Shown here: positions 1 through 5,149 of the stretch, in pieces
Numbering within the stretch: the first letter of the stretch is position 1
Layout: each line of letters starts with the position of its first letter
Origin: Patescibacteria group bacterium
GTDB lineage: Bacteria > Patescibacteriota > Dojkabacteria > SC72 > T1SED10-24
Assembly: GCA_007136035.1 (NCBI GenBank)
Contig: SLHS01000017.1
Coordinates: 1 to 11,876, forward strand
Direction of reading: 5' to 3'
Length of the DNA stretch: 11,876 nt
Program-made: the position numbers and the translations under genes
The notes under the pieces: generated by a model
Databases searched by the model: none
The model's input: only the letters and a program-made list of their open reading frames with translations
What the model was told of the DNA's origin: nothing

Positions 1-2
1 AA

Positions 3-170
3 AAAAAACACATAGCTCTAGTATTCGGACATGAAATCAATGGTGTCTCTCAACCAATATTAGATATGTCGGACGAATGTATATACATACCAATGAAAGG
101 TATTAAAGAATCTTTAAACGTTGGTATTACAGCAAGTATTTTAATTTTCGAAACACTAAGATATAATTAG
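3..170 (+). CDS. SpoU/TrmH-family RNA 2'-O-methyltransferase, C-terminal fragment
   Basis: The last 55 codons of a gene that begins before the window. The visible residues match the end of the SPOUT (SpoU/TrmH) fold, which transfers a methyl group from S-adenosylmethionine to a ribose 2'-OH of tRNA or rRNA. Motif 2 is seen as LVFGHEINGVS and motif 3 as IPMKGIKESLNVGITASILI; together these form the trefoil-knot cofactor site. The protein stops soon after motif 3, at ETLRYN, as expected for the family. Without the N-terminus it cannot be assigned to TrmH (tRNA Gm18), RlmB (23S rRNA) or another member. Its last sense codons TAT AAT also form the -10 box proposed for rsmD, which starts 3 bases after its stop. 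Confidence 0.88.
   Translation, partial: KKHIALVFGHEINGVSQPILDMSDECIYIPMKGIKESLNVGITASILIFETLRYN
162..167 (+). promoter_or_regulatory. -10 box for a leaderless rsmD transcript
   Basis: A perfect TATAAT lies inside the last two sense codons of the upstream methyltransferase gene. The six bases TAGAAC separate it from the rsmD ATG at 174, so transcription would start at about the A of the ATG. No convincing -35 is visible 15-19 bases upstream (the region is T-rich) and there is no Shine-Dalgarno sequence. The same -10/N6/ATG spacing recurs before thrS, pheS and hisS, which raises confidence. Confidence 0.55.
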
Positions 171-173
171 AAC

Positions 174-920
174 ATGAGTTTGAATATACTCTCACAAAAG
201 AAAATACGTAAAATGAAAGCAAAATGGCCAAAAGATTCTCCTGAAGAATATGAAGAATTGGAAAGAACTCTAATGAAAAAAATTCTACAAAATAAAGAAG
301 AAAACATAAAAGGTACAGTTCGTATAATTGCTGGAACTGCAAAAAATACACAACTAGCAATTCCCAAAAACACTAGACCTCTAACTGATAGATTAAAAAC
401 TACAATATTCGATGTTTTGAGCTCAGATATATACAAAAAAACTGTTCTAGATTTGTATGCAGGAACTGGCTCTTTCGGTTTAGAAGCACTTTCAAGAGGA
501 GCTTCTAGTGCAACATTTGTAGATGCATCAAAAAGTGCTTTCAAAGTTTTAGAGCAAAATGTACAAAAAGCTGGATTAGAAAACAAAGCTCTTGTAATAA
601 AAGAAAAAGTTGAAGATTTTTTGAGCAACAAAGACAATTTAGAAGAAACCTATGACATAATCTTTCTAGATCCTCCATACAAAAAATTTAGCAATAGAAA
701 TATTACCGAAATAGAAAATATCCTAAATATGTCTAAAACTATGCTCCCTGGGTTTAAAGTAAAAAATAAAAAGAAATTCAAAGGGGCACTAATATTAAAA
801 CATCCTAGAAAGTACCCTGTGTTAGATTTAGAATTGGATAGGTTATTAAAAATTGAAACTTATGATTTCGGTTTAAATGCCGTGAGTATTTATATTGTTG
901 GAGACAAGAACATAGCTTGA
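174..920 (+). CDS. rsmD: 16S rRNA (guanine966-N2)-methyltransferase RsmD
   Basis: A 248-residue class I SAM-dependent methyltransferase. RsmD methylates the exocyclic N2 of G966 of 16S rRNA during 30S assembly. The N-terminal RsmD signature appears as VRIIAGTAKN (residues 49-58) and TRPLTDRLKTTIFDVL (67-82). The SAM-binding motif I is DLYAGTGSFGLEALSRGA (93-110), the acidic residue after strand 2 is D117, and the catalytic motif IV is DPPY (166-169). LILKHPRK (206-213) matches the family's later conserved block. The signature normally starts almost at residue 1, so about 47 charged residues here are an N-terminal extension. The start at 174 is supported by the TATAAT six bases before it; Met14 and Met34 are alternatives. 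The TGA stop overlaps the -35 box proposed for thrS. Confidence 0.93.
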   Translation: MSLNILSQKKIRKMKAKWPKDSPEEYEELERTLMKKILQNKEENIKGTVRIIAGTAKNTQLAIPKNTRPLTDRLKTTIFDVLSSDIYKKTVLDLYAGTGSFGLEALSRGASSATFVDASKSAFKVLEQNVQKAGLENKALVIKEKVEDFLSNKDNLEETYDIIFLDPPYKKFSNRNITEIENILNMSKTMLPGFKVKNKKKFKGALILKHPRKYPVLDLELDRLLKIETYDFGLNAVSIYIVGDKNIA

Positions 921-945
921 TATTTTAATTAAAGAAATATAGAAT
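917..945 (+). promoter_or_regulatory. thrS promoter (TTGATA-N17-TAGAAT), leaderless
   Basis: TTGATA at 917-922 and TAGAAT at 940-945 are separated by exactly 17 bases, and each matches the sigma-70-type consensus at 5 of 6 positions. Six bases (CAGAAG) lie between the -10 and the thrS ATG at 952, so the transcript should begin at about the start codon. The -35 overlaps the TGA stop of rsmD. It is the best two-part promoter in the window and would be the main promoter of the thrS-pheT cluster. Confidence 0.62.
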
Positions 946-951
946 CAGAAG

Positions 952-2721
952 ATGAAGCAGAAAATAAAAAAAGACGATATTTCAAAAGTTGAGAAGATGA
1001 GACACACTTTATCTCATGTGCTAGCTCAGGCAGTTCTAAACCTTTATCCAAAAACAAAATTAGGAATAGGTCCCGCAATAGAAAACGGCTTCTATTACGA
1101 TTTCGAATTTTCCAAACCCATAACAGAAGAAGATCTTCCAACAATAGAGAAGGAAATGCGGGGAATTATTAAAAAAGATTTACACTTAAGACAAGAATAT
1201 AAAAATCGTGGAGAAGCAATAAAATACTATAAAAACAAAAAACAAACATACAAATTAGATTTAATAAAGGATATTCCTGATAAGGAGTTCAGTTTTTACA
1301 TTTCGGGGGATAACAATTTTGTAGATTTATGTAGAGGGCCTCACTTAAATTCCACTGGAGAAATTAAAGCATTCAAATTGACTAAAATCGCTGGAGCATA
1401 TTGGAAAGGTGATGAAAAGAAACCAATGCTTACAAGAATCTATGGTATTGGATTTGAAAATGAAAAAGAGCTAAAAAAATATGAACAAATGATTGAAGAA
1501 GCAGCAAAGAGGGATCATAGGAAATTAGGAAAAAGTCTAGATTTTTTTTCATTTCATGAAGAAGGACCAGGTTTTGTATTTTGGCATCCAAAAGGATTAA
1601 GATTAAGAGAAAATTTAATAAATTACTGGAGAGAAGTTCATGAAAGAGAAGGGTATGAAGAGATAAAAACACCAACTTTACTTGCAATGTGTGCTTGGGA
1701 TAGAAGCGGACATACGGAAACATTTTTAGACAAAATGTTTTTAGCTAAGACTCATGAGGAGGAGGATTTATGCTACGCATTGAAGCCTATGAACTGTGAT
1801 GGTGGAATGCTAATATTTAAATCTAAACAAGTATCCTACAAAGATTTACCTATCAGAATGGGAGAATTAGGTACAGTTTACAGATACGAAAGAGATGGGG
1901 AAATACATGGACTAATGAGAGCAAGAGAATTTACCCAAGATGACGCTCATATATATTGCACTCAAGAACAAATAAAAGATGAACTTAAAAAAGTCATAGC
2001 GTTAGCCTTAGAAATATACGAAACATTTCAATTAGAACTTAGCCACATCGAGTTTTCAACCAGACCAGAAAAATCAATAGGTTCTGATGAAATATGGCAA
2101 AAAGCAGAGACTACAATGCAAGAAACAATAGAAGAAGAAAAAGTAAAACACCAAATTAATGAAGGAGATGGAGCTTTTTATGGTCCAAAACTTGATTTCC
2201 ACCTAAAAGATTCCGTAGGACGAACATGGCAATGTGCAACCATTCAACTTGACTTCGCTCAACCGGAAAATTTTGACTTGAATTATATCAATGAACAAGG
2301 AGAAAAAGTTAGACCGGTAATGATACACAGAACGATATATGGTTCTCTGGAAAGATTCTTAGGAATATTAATAGAGCATTATGCAGGTAAGTTACCACTT
2401 TGGCTAGCACCAGAACAAATTGTAATTATACCAATAGCCCAAAGACACCTAGAGTATGCCAACAAAGTAGCAAAGAAGTTGGAAGAGAAAGGGCTAAGTT
2501 GCAGTATAAATTACGAAAATGAAACAATGCAATCAAGGATAAGGCAATCAGAATTGATGAAAATTCCTTACATTCTAGTAGTGGGAGATAAAGAAGAGGA
2601 GACACAAACAGTATCCATAAGACCAACAGGAAAGAAGGAACTTGGTATTATGAAAGTCGAAGAACTTTTAAAAATACTTAAGGAAGAGCTTGCTTCAAAA
2701 AGTAAAGAAAGCTCTCTTTAA
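952..2721 (+). CDS. thrS: Threonine--tRNA ligase (ThrRS), lacking the N-terminal TGS domain
   Basis: A class II aminoacyl-tRNA synthetase charging tRNA-Thr, 589 residues against 642 in E. coli. It opens directly with the N2 editing domain, which clears mischarged Ser-tRNA: HTLSH supplies the HxxxH pair (H18, H22) and VDLCRGPH (124-131) the conserved Cys. The N1/TGS domain is absent. The catalytic core has motif 2 around RYERDGEIHGLMRAREF (311-327) and motif 3 GSLERFLGI (464-472). Likely zinc ligands are C282, H333 (QDDAHIY) and H459 (MIHR). The usual MNCPGH is MNCDGG here (280-285). The anticodon-binding domain begins at about residue 485 (LAPEQIVIIPI) and includes ILVVGDKE (541-548). The start is fixed by the promoter ending six bases upstream; no in-frame upstream sequence could encode a TGS domain. 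Confidence 0.96.
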   Translation: MKQKIKKDDISKVEKMRHTLSHVLAQAVLNLYPKTKLGIGPAIENGFYYDFEFSKPITEEDLPTIEKEMRGIIKKDLHLRQEYKNRGEAIKYYKNKKQTYKLDLIKDIPDKEFSFYISGDNNFVDLCRGPHLNSTGEIKAFKLTKIAGAYWKGDEKKPMLTRIYGIGFENEKELKKYEQMIEEAAKRDHRKLGKSLDFFSFHEEGPGFVFWHPKGLRLRENLINYWREVHEREGYEEIKTPTLLAMCAWDRSGHTETFLDKMFLAKTHEEEDLCYALKPMNCDGGMLIFKSKQVSYKDLPIRMGELGTVYRYERDGEIHGLMRAREFTQDDAHIYCTQEQIKDELKKVIALALEIYETFQLELSHIEFSTRPEKSIGSDEIWQKAETTMQETIEEEKVKHQINEGDGAFYGPKLDFHLKDSVGRTWQCATIQLDFAQPENFDLNYINEQGEKVRPVMIHRTIYGSLERFLGILIEHYAGKLPLWLAPEQIVIIPIAQRHLEYANKVAKKLEEKGLSCSINYENETMQSRIRQSELMKIPYILVVGDKEEETQTVSIRPTGKKELGIMKVEELLKILKEELASKSKESSL

Positions 2722-2739
2722 CATTTAAATAATTTTAAA

Positions 2740-2744
2740 AAGGA
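2740..2744 (+). promoter_or_regulatory. Shine-Dalgarno site of infC
   Basis: AAGGA lies 4 bases before the infC ATG at 2749, in the 27-base thrS-infC gap. It is the only clear Shine-Dalgarno sequence at a gene start in this window. This suggests infC is translated from a longer polycistronic mRNA, unlike the genes preceded directly by a -10 box. Confidence 0.6.
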
Positions 2745-2748
2745 AAAA

Positions 2749-3408
2749 ATGTACAAAAAAAACTTCAATAGAAATTTTCAACCCCCTTATAAAAAAAACA
2801 TCCCAAGAAAAAATCAATATATTAACGCCCACGAAGTTCAAGTAATAACTAATGGGGGAGAAAACCTCGGAATAAAAAAGAGGGAAGAAGCTCTAAAAAT
2901 GGCAGAGCAAGAAGAACTGGATTTAATAGAAATTAATCCAAATGCAAAACCACCAATTTGTAAAATTATGGATTATTCAAAGTATATGTATGATAAAAAA
3001 AAGAAGCAGAAGAAAAGTAAAGGTAAATCTAAAGATCAGAAAGAGCTTCGATTCAGCCCAGTTATAGAACAACATGATATTGACGTAAGAGTCTCGAGAG
3101 CCGAAAAATTTCTTTCAAAGGGACACAATGTTAAATTGACAATCTTCAGGAAAGGGAGACAAACACATGAGCAAGCCATGAATATCATGAAAAAACTTTT
3201 AGAAATATTCGAAGAATACAGCACTATAGAAGATTCTCCAAAACAAGAGGGAAGAAAACTCTACATAACATTAAAAGCAGAAAAAAAGGAGAAAAAAGAA
3301 ATGAAAGAGGAAAGTGGAGGTGAGGAGAATGAACAAGACATTGCAGAACTTCAAAAGGAGAAAATTTTAGAAAAAATTAAAGAAAAGAGAAAAAAACAAA
3401 AAAAATAG
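2749..3408 (+). CDS. infC: Translation initiation factor IF-3, with charged C-terminal tail
   Basis: IF-3 binds the 30S subunit, keeps it apart from 50S and checks the initiator tRNA-start codon pairing. The N-domain is seen from YINAHEVQVI (residues 24-33) through LDLIEINPNAKPPICKIMDY (57-76). A Lys-rich linker follows (83-98), then the C-domain KELRFSPVIEQHDIDVRV (98-115), FLSKGHNVKL (121-130) and FRKGRQTHEQ (133-142). The protein has 219 residues against about 180 in E. coli. The extra length is a basic N-terminal segment of about 20 residues and a highly charged tail of about 40 residues (178-219) rich in Lys and Glu, probably helical or disordered. The start is ATG with a good ribosome-binding site, so the E. 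coli AUU-start autoregulation is not present. Confidence 0.95.
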   Translation: MYKKNFNRNFQPPYKKNIPRKNQYINAHEVQVITNGGENLGIKKREEALKMAEQEELDLIEINPNAKPPICKIMDYSKYMYDKKKKQKKSKGKSKDQKELRFSPVIEQHDIDVRVSRAEKFLSKGHNVKLTIFRKGRQTHEQAMNIMKKLLEIFEEYSTIEDSPKQEGRKLYITLKAEKKEKKEMKEESGGEENEQDIAELQKEKILEKIKEKRKKQKK

Positions 3409-3416
3409 TTCTACTA

Positions 3417-3445
3417 TTGAATATACTCCAAAATTAAGGTATCAT
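3417..3445 (+). promoter_or_regulatory. Possible promoter upstream of rpmI-rplT
   Basis: The 81-base infC-rpmI gap is the longest in the window. It contains TTGAAT (3417-3422) and TATCAT (3440-3445) with a 17-base spacer, matching consensus at 4/6 and 5/6. Initiation near 3452 would give a leader of roughly 38 bases before the rpmI ATG at 3490. I found no strong hairpin, terminator or Shine-Dalgarno sequence in the gap. In other bacteria L20 controls this operon by binding mRNA, but no such site can be identified by eye. Confidence 0.35.
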
Positions 3446-3489
3446 CCATAGTCATGAGATTAGGGATTTAATTATAAAGTACTTCTGAA

Positions 3490-3696
3490 ATGGCAAGACA
3501 AAAAACTAGAAAAACGGCAACCAAGAGGATTAAAAAAACAAATCCAAAGGGTAACAAGAAAAGCAAAGTAATGTATAAGAAAAGTGCTCAACATCATTTG
3601 AGGACGAAACTATCTAGGAGAGCCAAAAGAAGAAAACTACCAAGAGAGATTGTTCACGAAACTATTGTAAAAAAATTTAAAAAAGTTAAAGTTTAA
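3490..3696 (+). CDS. rpmI: Large-subunit ribosomal protein bL35
   Basis: A 68-residue, very basic protein of the 50S subunit, close to the usual length of about 65. KTRKTATKRIKKTNPKG near the N-terminus corresponds to the family's KTHKGAAKRFKKT signature. The HHLRTKLSRRAKRRKL stretch matches the conserved HLLTKKSSKRKRRLR region. The identity is supported by its place between infC and rplT, the standard order. The ATG follows TTCTGAA, with no recognisable Shine-Dalgarno sequence. The C-terminal end (IVKKFKKVKV) lacks the typical LPY ending, a minor variation. Confidence 0.93.
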   Translation: MARQKTRKTATKRIKKTNPKGNKKSKVMYKKSAQHHLRTKLSRRAKRRKLPREIVHETIVKKFKKVKV

Positions 3697-3708
3697 CAGA
3701 ATAAAAAT

Positions 3709-4050
3709 ATGAGAGTAAAAGGAGGAAGCACAAGAAAAAAAAGACATAAGAAAGTCCTAAAGTCCACAAAAGGCTACAGGATGACAAAAAGCAAGCTATA
3801 CAAAGTGGCAAAGGAGGCTCATTTGCATGCTGGACAGTATGCATATTCTGACAGGCAAAGAAAAACTAGCCAAATGCGTAAACTTTGGATTAAAAGAATA
3901 AACGCAGCAGCTCAGAAAAATGATTTAAAATACTCTGAGCTTATGAATAAAATTAAAAAATCTGGTATAGGATTAAATAAAAAATCCTTAGCTGAAATTG
4001 CACTAAACCAACCAAGAACTTTTGAAAACATTGTAAAAGAAATATCATAA
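3709..4050 (+). CDS. rplT: Large-subunit ribosomal protein bL20
   Basis: A 113-residue RNA-binding protein needed early in 50S assembly, close to the usual 117-118. The extended basic N-terminus has RHKKVLKSTKGYR, and the body has GQYAYSDRQRK (equivalent to AGQYAYRDRRQRK) and LWIKRINAAAQKNDLKYS, all strongly conserved in bL20. The C-terminal half, LNKKSLAEIALNQPRTF, matches the globular domain. It lies 12 bases after rpmI and is almost certainly co-transcribed with it. The start region (AACAGAATAAAAAT before ATG) has no Shine-Dalgarno sequence. Confidence 0.96.
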   Translation: MRVKGGSTRKKRHKKVLKSTKGYRMTKSKLYKVAKEAHLHAGQYAYSDRQRKTSQMRKLWIKRINAAAQKNDLKYSELMNKIKKSGIGLNKKSLAEIALNQPRTFENIVKEIS

Positions 4051-4093
4051 AAATTGTTTGAGTTACACCCTCACTATTTTTAAGAATTTCTAG

Positions 4094-4099
4094 TATACT
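4094..4099 (+). promoter_or_regulatory. -10 box for a leaderless pheS transcript
   Basis: TATACT, within the palindrome AGTATACT, is followed by six bases (ATAACA) and then the pheS ATG at 4106. This is the same spacing as before rsmD, thrS and hisS. No good -35 is present at 16-18 bases (TCACTA region). The 55-base rplT-pheS gap contains no Shine-Dalgarno sequence and no leader peptide such as the E. coli pheM attenuator. Confidence 0.5.
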
Positions 4100-4105
4100 A
4101 TAACA

Positions 4106-5140
4106 ATGAAATTTTCTTACAAAGAAACAACAAAAACATTCGAAGAATTTAATCAGGATATCAATTCTCTTTCCGTAGCTGAACTAAAAAAGAAATATCT
4201 CAGTAAAAAAGGCAATCTCAAGGACTTGCTTAAAAAAATAGGCAAACAAAAAAACGAAGAAAAGGCTCAGTTTGGTAAAGAAGTAAATATATTAAAAAAT
4301 TTTATACAAGAAAAAATCAACATTTTGAATTCAGGATTAAATACAAAATTTTCGACAAATCAGATTGATGTTACAGCGCCATTTGAAAAAAATACCCCTG
4401 AAGATGATAAACCCAGACTACTCAACAATCTTGGAAGTACACATCCACTGACACAGGAGCTTGAAAACATACTCAAAATTTTCCAGAAAATGGGATTCGA
4501 AATAGAAGAATCCAGACAAATAGATGACGATTACAACATGTTCCAATCTTTAAACTTCCCAATCGGACACCCTGCGAGAGACAATTGGGACACATTTTGG
4601 ACAAAAGAAAAATTTGTTCTCCCTGCACATACTTCAACAATGCAAAATCGAATACTAAAAAAGTACGAAATTCCCATAAGAGTTGTAATACCTGGCAGAT
4701 GTTTCAGAAATGAAGCAACAGATGCTAGCCATGAACACACTTTCTATCAGATAGAAGGTGTATATGTAGATAAAGATATTTCAATGAGTCACATGTTTGC
4801 AACAATCAAAGCATATCTGGAAGCTTTTTTCGAAACAAAATTGGATATTAAAATACAACCCTCATATTTCCCCTTCACTGAACCTGATGCAGAATTTGTC
4901 ATAAGCTGTCCTTTTTGTGAAAAGAAAGGCTGTAGTATCTGCAAATACACAGGATGGATAGAAATTATGGGATGTGGGATGATACACCCACATGTCCTAA
5001 AAGAAGGAGGTATAGATCCCAAAAAATACTCTGGTTTTGCTTGGGGTTTTGGTCTAGACAGGCTAGTAATGATTAAAAACGGAATAGATGATATAAGAAA
5101 ATTACACAGTGGAGAACTAGAATTTTTAGATCAGTTTTAA
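4106..5140 (+). CDS. pheS: Phenylalanine--tRNA ligase, alpha subunit
   Basis: Catalytic subunit of the (alpha-beta)2 class II PheRS, 344 residues as usual. The N-terminus (about 1-80) is a charged coiled coil that contacts tRNA. The core starts at LGSTHPLTQ (109-117). It includes HTSTMQ (175-180), the motif 2 region PGRCFRNEATDASHEHTFYQ (196-215), SYFPFTEPDAEF (253-264) and motif 3 in GFAWGFGLDRL (310-320). A cysteine cluster, CPFC...GCSIC (C268, C271, C276, C279), precedes GWIEIMGCGMIHP. The same insert is known from Bacillus-type PheS and is missing in E. coli, and it is probably a metal-binding loop. Ala312 occupies the position of E. coli A294, which limits the size of the amino-acid pocket. 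pheT begins 9 bases downstream and encodes its partner subunit. Confidence 0.96.
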   Translation: MKFSYKETTKTFEEFNQDINSLSVAELKKKYLSKKGNLKDLLKKIGKQKNEEKAQFGKEVNILKNFIQEKINILNSGLNTKFSTNQIDVTAPFEKNTPEDDKPRLLNNLGSTHPLTQELENILKIFQKMGFEIEESRQIDDDYNMFQSLNFPIGHPARDNWDTFWTKEKFVLPAHTSTMQNRILKKYEIPIRVVIPGRCFRNEATDASHEHTFYQIEGVYVDKDISMSHMFATIKAYLEAFFETKLDIKIQPSYFPFTEPDAEFVISCPFCEKKGCSICKYTGWIEIMGCGMIHPHVLKEGGIDPKKYSGFAWGFGLDRLVMIKNGIDDIRKLHSGELEFLDQF

Positions 5141-5149
5141 ATATCAAAT

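Noticed and set aside
918..920. TGA at the end of rsmD as a possible recoded glycine codon, as in Gracilibacteria/SR1
   Set aside because: Reading through adds only three more residues after the recoded codon before TAA. All other genes are full length without in-frame TGA, so the standard code suffices.
929..1144. Open frame opposite the start of thrS, and similar frames opposite rsmD, infC, pheS and pheT
   Set aside because: These lie inside strongly conserved genes and their translations look like antisense of AT-rich coding sequence, with no recognisable domain or start signal.
4059..4080. Possible terminator after rplT (TGAG-TTACACC-CTCA followed by CTATTTTT)
   Set aside because: The stem has only four pairs and the T-run does not follow directly; too weak for a terminator call.
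4051..4105. pheM-like leader peptide or attenuator before pheS
   Set aside because: The 55-base gap has no Phe-rich small frame and no paired hairpins; only the -10 box is visible.
4906..4945. Cysteine cluster in pheS as a novel zinc-finger insertion
   Set aside because: The same CxxC...GCxxC arrangement is known in Bacillus-type PheS, so it is ordinary family variation.
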